A model generated the notes under the pieces. It saw only the letters and a program-made list of their open reading frames with translations, was not told the DNA's origin and did no database searches. This document shows positions 1-8,276 of a stretch of 64,000 nucleotides of DNA, in pieces; position 1 is the first letter of the stretch, and every line of letters begins with the position of its first letter. The DNA is taken from contig JAEWPX010000159.1 of NCBI GenBank assembly GCA_023399375.1, forward strand, positions 15,648-79,647, written 5' to 3'. The stretch is from Pseudomonadota bacterium. Lineage in GTDB: Bacteria > Desulfobacterota > Desulfovibrionia > Desulfovibrionales > Desulfovibrionaceae. Both the position numbers and the translations under genes were made by a program.

Positions 1-1
1 C

Positions 2-787
2 AGCGGCGGCGGGGCCGGCATCCAGGCCGACCTCAAGACCATCATGATGCAGGGCTGCTACGGCCTTTCCGTCGTCACCGCCCTGACCGCCCAGAACACC
101 AGAGCCGTCACGGCCATCGAGGCCCCGACCTCGGGCTTCGTGGCCGAGCAGTTGCGCGCGGTCCTTGCCGATTTCTCGATCCGTGCGGCCAAGACGGGCA
201 TGCTTTTTTCCGCTCCCATCATCGCGGCCGTGGCCGACGGCTTGGCGCAAAAGGATTTCCCGCTTGTCGTCGATCCGGTCTGCGTGGCTCAGTCCGGGGC
301 CAGACTGCTGCTACCGGAGGCCATGGAAGCGCTTGTTTCGCGCATGCTGCCCCTGGCCGACCTGCTCACCCCCAACCGCCTGGAAGCCGAAGCTCTGGCC
401 GGCATGACCATCGCCACACGCGAGGACGCCTTGCGCGCGGGTGAGCGGCTGCTCGGGCTCGGGGCCGGGGCGGTGCTGATCAAGGGCGGGCATTTCATGC
501 CGGCCTCGGGAGAGGCGGGGGAGACGGTTGCGGATGTGCTGCTTTCGCGAACGGGCATTGTGCGGGACTACGCGCGGCCCCGCGTGGCCACGCGCAACAC
601 CCACGGCACGGGCTGCACCCTGTCAGCGGCCATCGCTGCCCAGTTGAGTCTGGGCAAGCCCCTGGAAGAGGCGGTCGATGCCGGGCGCGACTATCTGCAA
701 CTGGCGCTCGAAACGGCCTGGGACCTCGGTGGCGGCGACGGGCCGGTCAACCATCTCGCGCCGTATCAGCGGTGCCTTTCGCGCTGA
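2..787 (+). CDS. thiD: Hydroxymethylpyrimidine/phosphomethylpyrimidine kinase, 5' end missing
   Basis: This is the ThiD ribokinase-family enzyme that phosphorylates HMP and HMP-P in thiamine pyrimidine synthesis in the cytoplasm. The reading frame is already open at base 2, giving SGGGAGIQADLKTI before the first internal ATG at 44, which is the conserved N-terminal GGGAGIQAD substrate loop of ThiD. The true start therefore lies upstream of the window. The C-terminal anion-hole motif NTHGTGCTLSAAIAAQL is intact, with the catalytic Asp/Gly-rich loop DGPVNH near the end. About 261 residues are visible, close to the family's usual 260-270, so little is missing. No other thiamine gene is seen downstream; a tRNA follows on the same strand. 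Function is confident from family motifs; the start cannot be given. Confidence 0.93.
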   Translation, partial: SGGGAGIQADLKTIMMQGCYGLSVVTALTAQNTRAVTAIEAPTSGFVAEQLRAVLADFSIRAAKTGMLFSAPIIAAVADGLAQKDFPLVVDPVCVAQSGARLLLPEAMEALVSRMLPLADLLTPNRLEAEALAGMTIATREDALRAGERLLGLGAGAVLIKGGHFMPASGEAGETVADVLLSRTGIVRDYARPRVATRNTHGTGCTLSAAIAAQLSLGKPLEEAVDAGRDYLQLALETAWDLGGGDGPVNHLAPYQRCLSR

Positions 788-883
788 CGCCGGCCGATAT
801 TCTTTGCGCGTGCCGGCGACGTTTCCTGATTGTGGCCGGGCGCTCTTTCGCGTAAGAAAATTCGCCCATCAGCGGTGGGTCGT

Positions 884-968
884 GCGAGAGTGGCGGAACT
901 GGGAGACGCACCAGACTTAGGATCTGGCACCGAAAGGTATGGGGGTTCGAGCCCCCCCTCTCGCACCA
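884..968 (+). tRNA. tRNA-Leu (anticodon UAG)
   Basis: Acceptor arm GCGAGAG (884-890) pairs with CTCTCGC (958-964), followed by discriminator A and an encoded CCA. The anticodon stem CCAGA/TCTGG encloses loop CTTAGGA, so the anticodon is UAG, reading CUA-type leucine codons. There is a long variable arm as expected for a class II tRNA, and the T arm contains GGTTCGAGCC. All parts of the cloverleaf are present. Confidence 0.95.
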
Positions 969-1031
969 AGTTGATTTCATAGCGAAAATTTGTCTTCTCT
1001 CTGTCCTCAATATTTACGCTCGTCTAAAACT

Positions 1032-1080
1032 GCCCCAACATAGCCCAAAAAGCGTGCAAGCTTTGGGGCTATGTTGGGGC
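1032..1080. repeat. Long inverted repeat (possible bidirectional terminator)
   Basis: GCCCCAACATAGCCCAAA at 1032-1049 is matched by its reverse complement with one extra G at 1062-1080. An inner AAAGC/GCTTT extends the stem and leaves a short loop. It lies between tRNA-Leu and the end of the minus-strand operon, so transcription termination or a recombination-site remnant are both possible. No strong U-tract follows either arm. Confidence 0.7.
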
Positions 1081-1167
1081 AGGCCATGGACGGCCTGATT
1101 TTCGTCCATTCCTGCCGCACGCCCGCCTCGTCGGGGGGCCGTTCCCGTTCCGGACCATGGAAACGAA

Positions 1168-1189
1168 AAGCCCCGTCGGAGCGGGGCTT
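1168..1189 (-). terminator. Rho-independent terminator of the minus-strand sulfur operon
   Basis: AAGCCCCG (1168-1175) and CGGGGCTT (1182-1189) form a perfect 8-bp stem with a 6-base loop. On the minus strand the stem is followed by TTCGTTTCC, a T-rich tail; on the plus strand there is no T-run. It lies about 60 bases past the last minus-strand gene (1248-1460), consistent with ending that operon. Confidence 0.6.
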
Positions 1190-1247
1190 GATTGTTGGCG
1201 TGGGCACCTTCCCGATGATTTCGGGTGTCCAGAGTGTGGCCCAAAGA

Positions 1248-1460
1248 TCACAGAACGGCATCCCGCGCCGCTCTTTCGGCCGCATCCGCTACGAATTCAT
1301 TCAGGCTCTTGCCCTTGGCCTTGGCACCGATGGGCCAGAAGCCGATGCACTTCCGGGGACAAACGCAGTTGGAATTGCCCAGAGTAGGGCTTTTCCGGAG
1401 TTCTGCCCGCCTGGGCGCACAGATCAAGATAATCGATGTGCTCCTATGAACATCTATCAT
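1248..1460 (-). CDS. Small Cys-containing protein, translationally coupled to Rrf2 regulator
   Basis: A 70-residue frame whose ATG overlaps the stop codon of the Rrf2 gene by one base (TAATG at 1458-1462), the arrangement expected for translational coupling. I do not recognise the family. The middle carries NCVCPRKC, a C-x-C-P-x-x-C cluster that could bind metal or a Fe-S centre. The C-terminal half, from KAKGKSLNEFVADAAERAA, reads as a basic stretch followed by a helix. The first 30 residues look poorly ordered, so a later start is possible. A terminator follows. The coupling is the main reason to believe the gene; function is unknown. Confidence 0.45.
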   Translation of the reverse strand: MIDVHRSTSIILICAPRRAELRKSPTLGNSNCVCPRKCIGFWPIGAKAKGKSLNEFVADAAERAARDAVL

Positions 1461-1909
1461 TAGATGCTGTAAGTCGTCGGATGTTCTTGGAACATTTCCA
1501 ATTCTCTGTCGACAAGTTCTTGAAGCGTTTTAGTGTCGTAGACGTGTTCCAGCGCTTCCCGGGCCTCTTCCCACAGGCCCATGAACACACAGGATCCTTT
1601 GAGCGCACAGTCGAAGTGGGGCCTGTCCAGCTGGCAGTCCACAGGCGTCATGGGACCGTCGATGAAGCGGATGATTTCGCCGATGCTGATGTTCGCCGCC
1701 GGCCGGCTGAGAAAAAAGCCGCCTTCCTTGCCCCGTTGCGAATCCACGAAGCCTCCTTGGCGCAGTTGGTGCAAAATGATCTCCAGGAACCGCTTGGGGA
1801 TGGCTTGGTTGGCGGCGATGTCCACGGAGCGCACCGCCCCTTCTCCTTGCCGTTTGGCCAGTTCGAAGAGCGCACGCAAGGCGTACTGGCATTTTTGCGT
1901 TACCCACAT
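1460..1909 (-). CDS. Rrf2-family transcriptional regulator with three cysteines
   Basis: A 149-residue winged-helix regulator of the Rrf2/IscR/CymR family. The family start MWVTQKCQYALRAL is at 1909; a longer open frame upstream lacks conservation. The helix-turn-helix lies at about residues 25-55 and the wing GKEGGFFLSRP at 60-70. Three cysteines at residues 92, 101 and 107 (C-x8-C-x5-C) resemble the Fe-S ligand cluster of IscR, although the first spacing is longer than IscR's C-x5-C-x5-C. Redox, Fe-S or cysteine-status sensing is therefore likely but inferred. It is the second-last gene of the minus-strand operon, next to cysteine and sulfur-transfer genes, and may control the repeated motif at 5912-5924, 6015-6029 and 9416-9430. 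An AAAAGGAG stretch lies upstream of the start, though the spacing is long. Confidence 0.85.
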   Translation of the reverse strand: MWVTQKCQYALRALFELAKRQGEGAVRSVDIAANQAIPKRFLEIILHQLRQGGFVDSQRGKEGGFFLSRPAANISIGEIIRFIDGPMTPVDCQLDRPHFDCALKGSCVFMGLWEEAREALEHVYDTKTLQELVDRELEMFQEHPTTYSI

Positions 1910-2041
1910 GTTGGTGTCGCGACTCCTTTTATCCGCATCGCGCAGGTGCTCCGGCTCAGATGTTATCGGGAGAATGTTGTTCCCCCGGCGTAGGGAATAG
2001 ACCGGTTTTGCCGACACGGCGGCGATGCCGCTCCATGGGCC

Positions 2042-2473
2042 TCAGGCCAAGCGCACGCTGTCGCCGGGGCGGACGGTCCCGCCGGTGAGCACCCGCGCGA
2101 ACACGCCTTCCTTGGGCATGACGCAAGTGCCAACGGCCCGCATGATGGCGCAACCGTGGCCATGGCACTCCTTGCCGATCTGCGTGACTTCGAGCAGCAC
2201 CGCCTCGCCCACGCGGACGCGGTGGCCCGGGGCCAGGTCGAGTGCCTCCAGGCCGTCCACGGTGAGGTTTTCGGCGAAATCGCCGGGCGCGATGCTGGCG
2301 AGCTTGCGGCGCATGCGTTCGACGCCTTCCAGGGCGAGCAGGCTCACCTGCCGGCCCGAACCGGCATGGGCGTCGTCCTCGATGCCGTACTCCTCGCGCA
2401 ACACCACGACATCCACAGGATGCTTTTTCTCGCCCTTGCGTTCGCTTACGCAGACCGAATGGACCATTGCCAT
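2042..2473 (-). CDS. MOSC domain protein
   Basis: A 143-residue stand-alone MOSC (molybdenum cofactor sulfurase C-terminal) domain. This fold binds molybdopterin or carries sulfur or other ligands for molybdenum enzymes. Diagnostic stretches are the N-terminal GEKKHPV segment, the GDFAENLTVDGL segment near the middle and the Cys-rich GKECHGHGCAIMRAVGTC near residue 105, which would include the conserved Cys. Short MOSC proteins of this kind are usual in Desulfovibrio-type genomes and are often near molybdenum cofactor genes. Here it follows two PLP lyases and precedes the Rrf2 regulator, suggesting a link between cysteine sulfur and molybdenum cofactor sulfuration; the XdhC and NifS genes in the divergent arm support that. 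The exact reaction is unknown. Confidence 0.88.
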   Translation of the reverse strand: MAMVHSVCVSERKGEKKHPVDVVVLREEYGIEDDAHAGSGRQVSLLALEGVERMRRKLASIAPGDFAENLTVDGLEALDLAPGHRVRVGEAVLLEVTQIGKECHGHGCAIMRAVGTCVMPKEGVFARVLTGGTVRPGDSVRLA

Positions 2474-2602
2474 GGCTCTCCTCCGCCGGGGTGTCGTGCC
2501 GGACGCCTGGGGCGTCGGGGCGACGATGTGACCCCATAAAGTTGATCGGCAAACTCAAGATTAATCTCGCCGTCGCCGCCCGTCAAGGCGGCGCGGCGCT
2601 CT

Positions 2603-3754
2603 TCATGCTGCGCCCGCAGCCGCGCGCATGGCCCGGTCCAGATCCTCCTTGAGGTCGGCGGCTGATTCCAGTCCCACGGAGAGGCGCAGCAAGGCGTCGG
2701 AGATGCCCCGCGCCGCCCGTTCGGCCGACGGCATAGCTGCATGGGACATGGCGGCGGGGTAGGACAGGATCGATTCCACCCCGCCGAGGCTGACCGCCAC
2801 CTTGGGCAGCCGCATCGCCCGCATCAAGGCCGCCGCCGTCTCGGCGCTGCGCAGTTCGAAACTTAAGACCGCGCCGGGACCGTCGGCCTGGCGCGCCTGG
2901 ACGGCATGCCCGGGGTGGCCGGGCAGGCCGGGATAATGGACGCGCACCACTTCGGGGCGCGCCGCAAGCCACGTCGCCAGCTCCCGCGCCGTTTCCTGTT
3001 CGGCGGCGAGGCGCACGGCCAGGGTGCGCATGCCCCGGGCGAGCAGCCAGCAGTCTTGCGGCCCGAGCACCGCGCCGCAGGCGTTTTGTACGGCGTAGAG
3101 CTTTTGCCCGAGCGCTGCGTCGGCCGTGACGGCGAGGCCCGCCACGAGGTCGCTGTGGCCGCCCAGGAATTTCGTCGCGCTGTGCAGCGCGATGTCGAAG
3201 CCGTGGGCCAGGGGGCGCTGGAGAAAGGGCGTCATGAAGGTGTTGTCGATGATGGCGAGCAGTCCCCTGGCCTTGGCCAGGGCGGCCACGGCGCCGAGGT
3301 CGGTCACGGTCAGCAGGGGATTGGAAGGGCTTTCGATGTAGAGCGCCTTGGTGCGAGGCGAAACGGCCCGGGCCAGGGCGGCTTGGTCCGTGGTGTCCAC
3401 GAAGGTCGTTTCCAGGCCCCAGCGGGCGAATACCGAGGTCAGGACGCGGTAGGCCCCGCCGTAAAGGTCGCGGCCGGCTACGATATGGTCGCCCGGGGAA
3501 AAGAGCAGCAGCACGCTCGTGATGGCGGCCATGCCCGAGGCAAAGGCGAAGCCGCGCGTGCCGCCTTCCAGGGCGGCGATGTGCGTCTCCACGGCTTGCC
3601 GGGTCGGGTTGCCACTGCGGGCATAGTCGAAGCGGCCGGGCCGGGCGGGGTCGGCCTGGGCGAAGGTCGAGGCGGGATGGAGCGGCAGGCTCAGGTCGCC
3701 GAAGGGTTCTTCGGCATCCTGGCCGCCGTGGATGAGCAGGGTGGTGAAGTCCAT
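2603..3754 (-). CDS. Transsulfuration PLP enzyme (cystathionine gamma-synthase/beta-lyase type), second paralogue
   Basis: A 383-residue fold-type I PLP enzyme of the Cys/Met metabolism family. The PLP lysine is K195 in HSATKFLGGHSD; the phosphate-binding segment FASGMAAI and the cofactor stacking motif DLYGGAYR are intact, as is the SLGGVESILSYPA substrate loop. Members make or cleave cystathionine, or eliminate H2S or homocysteine, and sequence alone does not separate gamma-synthase, beta-lyase and gamma-lyase activities. It lies 37 bases after a close paralogue of similar length with its PLP lysine at the same residue number, suggesting a tandem duplication with split roles. The gene ends in an Ala-rich tail and is followed by the MOSC gene. 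Confidence 0.9.
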   Translation of the reverse strand: MDFTTLLIHGGQDAEEPFGDLSLPLHPASTFAQADPARPGRFDYARSGNPTRQAVETHIAALEGGTRGFAFASGMAAITSVLLLFSPGDHIVAGRDLYGGAYRVLTSVFARWGLETTFVDTTDQAALARAVSPRTKALYIESPSNPLLTVTDLGAVAALAKARGLLAIIDNTFMTPFLQRPLAHGFDIALHSATKFLGGHSDLVAGLAVTADAALGQKLYAVQNACGAVLGPQDCWLLARGMRTLAVRLAAEQETARELATWLAARPEVVRVHYPGLPGHPGHAVQARQADGPGAVLSFELRSAETAAALMRAMRLPKVAVSLGGVESILSYPAAMSHAAMPSAERAARGISDALLRLSVGLESAADLKEDLDRAMRAAAGAA

Positions 3755-3791
3755 GGTTGCGAGGCCTTTGTTCGGGTTGTGGCGGTTGCCG

Positions 3792-4922
3792 TCACAGGAC
3801 GGCCTGCAAATCGGCCACGAGGTCGGCCGGGTCTTCCAGGCCGATGGACAGGCGCAGCAGGCCGTCCGTCACGCCGAGCCGGGCCCGGGTTTGCGAGTCG
3901 ATGTCCGCATGGGTCTGCACGGCGGGTAGCGTGATGAGCGATTCCACGCCGCCGAGGCTTTCCGCGAAAAGGAAAAGCCGCGCTCCGGCCAGGATGTCGG
4001 CCGCACGGGACGGCTCGGCCAGTTCGAAGGAAACCATGGCCCCGAAACCGTCGGCTTGCCGGCGTTGGCGGTCATGGCCGGGATGGTCGGGCAGGCCCGG
4101 GTACCGGACGCGGGCCACGGCCGGATGCCGGGCGAGGAAATCGGCCACGACCCGGGCCGAGGCCTGCTGGCGCGCCAGGCGCACGCCAAGGGTCTTGAGC
4201 CCGCGCAGGAGCAGCCAGCTGTCCAGCGGACCCAGCCCGGCCCCGGCGGCGTTTTGGAAAAACGCCAGCCGCTCGCCCAGGTCCGGGTCCCTGGCCACCA
4301 GGATGCCGGCGACCACGTCGTCATGGCCGCCGAGGTACTTGGTGGCACTGTACACGGTTACGTCGGCCTTTAGCTCCAGCGGTCGCTGGAGCAGCGGCGT
4401 CATGAAGGTGTTGTCCACGACGAAAAGCGCGCCATGGTCCCGGGCGAGCCGGGCGAGCGCGGCCAGGTCGGCCACCTTGAGCAGGGGATTGGTCGGGCTT
4501 TCGACGAAAAGCGCCCTGGCCCCGGTCGAAAGGGCCGCGGCCACGACCGGCGTATCGGCAGTGTCCACGTAGACGGCCTCGATGCCGAGCGGCCGGTACA
4601 GGCGCTCGAACAGCCGGTAGGTGCCGCCGTAGAGGTCCTCGGTGACGACGATCCGGTCGCCCGGGGAAAACAGCCGGCACAGGCAGTCCAGGGCAGCCAT
4701 GCCCGAAGCGAAGGCCAAGCCCCGGCAGCCGCCGTCGGCGCGGGCCATGGTTTCCTGCAGGACGTCGCGGGTGGGGTTGGCGGTCCTGGAATAATCGTAG
4801 CCCGTGGAACGCCCCAGGCCCGGATGGCGGAAGGTGGCCGTCTGGTAGATGGGCATGGACACGGCCCCGGTCCGTTCGTCCCAACGGGAGCCGCATTGGG
4901 CCAGGTAGCTTTCCAGGCGCAT
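3792..4922 (-). CDS. Transsulfuration PLP enzyme (cystathionine gamma-synthase/beta-lyase type), first paralogue
   Basis: A 376-residue member of the Cys/Met metabolism PLP family. Motifs seen: FASGMAALDC (phosphate loop), TEDLYGGTYR (stacking Tyr), PLP lysine K195 in YSATKYLGGHDD, and the late loop SLGGVESLITLPA. Together with the neighbouring paralogue it could form a two-step pathway (synthase plus lyase) or supply sulfide or homocysteine from cysteine. The gene starts 14 bases after the stop of the ABC ATPase gene with GGAGGATC close upstream, so the two are in one operon. Precise substrate is open: O-acyl-homoserine and cystathionine are the usual candidates. Family assignment is firm, reaction is not. 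Confidence 0.9.
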   Translation of the reverse strand: MRLESYLAQCGSRWDERTGAVSMPIYQTATFRHPGLGRSTGYDYSRTANPTRDVLQETMARADGGCRGLAFASGMAALDCLCRLFSPGDRIVVTEDLYGGTYRLFERLYRPLGIEAVYVDTADTPVVAAALSTGARALFVESPTNPLLKVADLAALARLARDHGALFVVDNTFMTPLLQRPLELKADVTVYSATKYLGGHDDVVAGILVARDPDLGERLAFFQNAAGAGLGPLDSWLLLRGLKTLGVRLARQQASARVVADFLARHPAVARVRYPGLPDHPGHDRQRRQADGFGAMVSFELAEPSRAADILAGARLFLFAESLGGVESLITLPAVQTHADIDSQTRARLGVTDGLLRLSIGLEDPADLVADLQAVL

Positions 4923-4935
4923 GGTCGATCCTCCT

Positions 4936-5772
4936 TCAGATGCCTTCGCCGAAACCGAAGAATTCCCGGGCGGCGAGGCGTCGGCGCCGGTCCTGGCGGT
5001 AGCGGTCGTTGATGGTCCGGCGCAGTTGCTGGAAAGGCCGCGTTCCGTAGAGGGCGTCCCGGTTCGCCGGACGCGGGCCGGGTGTCGCTTCGTCGCAGAC
5101 CGTCGGACCCGGCGCGGGCGAAAGTCCGATGACGCGTTCGGCTAGGCCGAGGGCCTCGTCCAGGTCGGCCGTGGCGATGACGACCGTCCTTCGCGGAGGG
5201 AAGGCGTCAAGAATCTTGGGCAGGAAGATTTCCAGGGTGGTCCGTTCCCCGGGCTCCAGGGGGCCGCAGGGGTCGTCCATCAACAGCACGGGCGAGCCGA
5301 GCACCAGGGAGCGGGCCAGGTTAGCCCGCAACCGCTCCCCGGGGGAGAGCTCCAGGGGACGCCGGTGCAGGGCGTCGCCAAGCCCGGTCAGGACGAGGGC
5401 GGCCTCGGCCTGGGCCCGGGCCGACTCGGGCGGCATGTCCGGCCGGGCCGCGTCGCAGGCCATGACGCAGTTTTCAAGAAGGCTCAGCCAGGGAAAGAGC
5501 CCGCTGTCCCAAAGAATAAGCCCCCGGTCCAGGTTCTGTCCGGCGACGGCGCGGCCATCCCAGGCGACGCTGCCGAAGACCGGTATCTCCAGGCCGGCGA
5601 GAATCCGCAGCAGCAAGGACTTGCCGCAGCCGGGCGGACCATAGACGCAGACGCACTGCTCCGGCGCGATATGGAATCGCAGGTCCTCGAACCGCGTGCG
5701 GCCGTCACGAACGAAACGGAGATCGCTGACGGCCAACCCCTGTGCCCGGATGGGCGGTCCCTTTGACGGCAT
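4936..5772 (-). CDS. ABC transporter ATP-binding protein (SsuB/TauB-like), orphan
   Basis: A 278-residue ATPase. Walker A is GPPGCGKS, the Q-loop region is followed by LFPWLSLLENC as in nitrate/sulfonate/taurine importers, the signature is LSPGERLRANLAR (a degenerate LSGGQ) and Walker B is VLLMDDPCGPL. The usual catalytic Glu after Walker B is replaced: the aligned residues read DDPCG rather than DEPFG, so hydrolysis may be altered. A 60-residue basic C-terminal tail follows. No permease or binding protein is visible in the window, so the partner is encoded elsewhere or the ATPase has another role. It is the first gene of the minus-strand sulfur operon, hinting at uptake of an organosulfur compound; that is inference. 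Confidence 0.85.
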   Translation of the reverse strand: MPSKGPPIRAQGLAVSDLRFVRDGRTRFEDLRFHIAPEQCVCVYGPPGCGKSLLLRILAGLEIPVFGSVAWDGRAVAGQNLDRGLILWDSGLFPWLSLLENCVMACDAARPDMPPESARAQAEAALVLTGLGDALHRRPLELSPGERLRANLARSLVLGSPVLLMDDPCGPLEPGERTTLEIFLPKILDAFPPRRTVVIATADLDEALGLAERVIGLSPAPGPTVCDEATPGPRPANRDALYGTRPFQQLRRTINDRYRQDRRRRLAAREFFGFGEGI

Positions 5773-6062
5773 GGCAAGCTCCTTGCGGTTTTGCGGCGGT
5801 GGAAGCGCCTGTGTTAAACATCATTAACTTGGTTGACTTTCTGATAAAAGAAGGGCATCGCAATGGTCAACTCCGTTTGTTCGGGGATTTTTAAAAAAAT
5901 TCAGTTATTCCAATATGAAATAAATATATATTTTTCTGGTCAAGTTTATGATGCAAAAAGGCGGCAGCGTCGGCTCATGTGCCGCTCTGCCCGGGAACGG
6001 AACATTGGGCGCTTTATTTCATACTAATTAGCTATAGATAATGCGCCAACAAGGAGGACGCC
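5773..6062. promoter_or_regulatory. Divergent promoter region between ABC operon and hydE operon
   Basis: This 290-base spacer is clearly AT-rich against its GC-rich neighbours. It carries two facing copies of a shared element: reverse-complement TTTATTTCATATT at 5912-5924, pointing at the minus operon, and TTTATTTCATACT at 6013-6025, extended to TATTTCATACTAATT at 6015-6029, pointing at the hydE gene. CTAATTAG in the second copy is itself palindromic. A strong AAGGAGG (6051-6057) precedes the hydE start. Likely a bidirectional, jointly controlled promoter region. Confidence 0.6.
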
Positions 6063-7157
6063 ATGGCCGGACCACGACGGTGGACACGCAAGGAACTCAT
6101 GGAACTGCTCGACGTCAGGGGACGCCGGTCGCGGCAGGAACTGTACGACCGGGCCGATGCCGTGCGGCGGGCGCGCATGGGCGACGCCGTCCCTTTGCGC
6201 GGACTGGTGGAATTTTCCAACATCTGCGCCAACGACTGCCTGTACTGCGGCATCCGGGCCGGCAACGCCAAGGTGGCCCGCTACCGCCTGGACGATGAGG
6301 CCATTCTGGCCCTGGCCCGGCGCATGGGGGAGCACGGCCAGACCACCATTGTGCTGCAGTCGGGCGAAGCGCCGAGCCGCGACGGCGACGCGGCGCTCGG
6401 GCGGCTTGTGGCGCGCATCAAGGCCGAGACCTGCCTGGCCGTGACCCTGTCCGTGGGCAACCGGCCGCGCGAGGTCTACGCCTTGTGGCGGGACTGCGGC
6501 ATGGACCGCTACCTGCTGCGCTTCGAGACGAGCGATCCCGAGCTTTTCGCCCGCCTGCACCCGGATTGCACCCTGGCCGAGCGGCTGCGCTGCCTGATCG
6601 ACCTGCTGTCCCTCGGCGTGCAGACCGGCGGCGGCTTCATGACGGGGCTGCCGGGCGAAACCCTGTCCACGGCCGCGGACAACATCCTGCTGTGCCGCGA
6701 CCTCGACCTGGACATGATCGGGCTTGGCCCCTACCTCCCGCATCCGGACACGCCCATGGGGCTGTCGCAAAACAGCCACGCCCTGGACCCCGAGCGCCAT
6801 TTCGTGGCCCTGGCCGCCACGCGCCTCGTCAACCCCGACGCCCACATCCCGGCCACTACCGCCTTCGACGCCCTGTTCCCCGGCACGGGCCGCAACCTGG
6901 CCCTGTCGCGCGGGGCCAACGTCTTCATGCCGAGCGCCACGCCGGTTTCCCGGCGCGCGGATTATCAACTCTACCCGGGCAAACCCTGCCTGGACGAGTC
7001 CGGCGAGGCCTGCGCGCGTTGCGTCCTCGGCCGGTTGGCCGTCCTCGGCCGCCATGTGGACCAGGGACCGGGGCATTCCCGCAAGCCGCGGCGGGCGGTG
7101 GGGCGCTTCGCGCCGCCCGTGGAACGCGCCGTCGCCTGCGCCAATAAATCAGACTAA
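6063..7157 (+). CDS. HydE-like radical SAM protein, orphan (no HydF/HydG nearby)
   Basis: A 364-residue radical SAM protein of the HydE/BioB/PylB group. The SAM cluster motif is C55-x3-C59-x2-C62 in FSNICANDCLYCGIR, followed by the HydE-typical IVLQSGE segment. The C-terminal part has C309-x7-C317-x2-C320, the same spacing as the accessory cluster site I recall from Thermotoga HydE (C311, C319, C322), which argues against BioB and PylB. HydE works with HydG and HydF on the [FeFe]-hydrogenase H-cluster, but neither partner nor a hydrogenase is in the window. Neighbours are cysteine synthase, a ThiF-type E1, a TusA-like carrier and NadA. The role may be canonical HydE stranded from its partners, or a paralogue acting on a different thiol or cysteine-bound substrate. 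RBS AAGGAGG lies 5 bases before the start; it is the first gene of its arm. Confidence 0.85.
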   Translation: MAGPRRWTRKELMELLDVRGRRSRQELYDRADAVRRARMGDAVPLRGLVEFSNICANDCLYCGIRAGNAKVARYRLDDEAILALARRMGEHGQTTIVLQSGEAPSRDGDAALGRLVARIKAETCLAVTLSVGNRPREVYALWRDCGMDRYLLRFETSDPELFARLHPDCTLAERLRCLIDLLSLGVQTGGGFMTGLPGETLSTAADNILLCRDLDLDMIGLGPYLPHPDTPMGLSQNSHALDPERHFVALAATRLVNPDAHIPATTAFDALFPGTGRNLALSRGANVFMPSATPVSRRADYQLYPGKPCLDESGEACARCVLGRLAVLGRHVDQGPGHSRKPRRAVGRFAPPVERAVACANKSD

Positions 7158-7232
7158 ATGACTATGAAAATGCTCGACAGCGGACCGGGCCTGGTCTATG
7201 AGATCATCAACATCATCGAGTTAATGACCTAA
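7158..7232 (+). CDS. 24-codon mini-ORF between hydE-like gene and cysK
   Basis: An ATG directly abuts the hydE stop codon (TAAATG at 7155-7160) and opens a 24-residue frame, MTMKMLDSGPG then LVYEIINIIELMT, ending TAA at 7230-7232. The sequence has two halves, a Met/Lys start with a SGPG turn and a hydrophobic Ile/Leu-rich tail with acidic residues. Zero-gap placement would allow translational reinitiation. It could be a coupling peptide, a cysteine-operon leader, a small partner protein, or a chance frame. No peptide family is recognised. cysK begins 35 bases later with its own GGAGGA. Confidence 0.35.
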   Translation: MTMKMLDSGPGLVYEIINIIELMT

Positions 7233-7267
7233 GTCCGCCGCAGACGGCAAACCCGGAGGAATGCGTA

Positions 7268-8233
<966 letters not shown>

Positions 8234-8276
8234 CCTGCCTTCCGGCAAGGCATCCCAACGCCAAGCGGGGCAAGCC

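Larger units (their letters stand above)
969..1247. other. Intergenic stretch after tRNA-Leu, no gene seen
   Basis: No convincing gene lies here; open frames on both strands have no recognisable domain. It holds a large inverted repeat (1032-1080) and a hairpin (1168-1189), annotated separately. The position directly 3' of a tRNA is a common integration site, but no integrase or duplicated tRNA end is visible, so an old excised element is only a guess. Confidence 0.5.

Noticed and set aside
1071..1463. Plus-strand frame in the tRNA-Leu downstream region
   Set aside because: No ribosome-binding site or domain; starts inside the right arm of the inverted repeat and runs antisense to the small Cys protein.
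6063..7157. HydE-like protein as biotin synthase or PylB
   Set aside because: The C-terminal C-x7-C-x2-C set and the LQSGE segment match HydE; the BioB [2Fe-2S] ligands and any biotin or pyrrolysine genes are missing.
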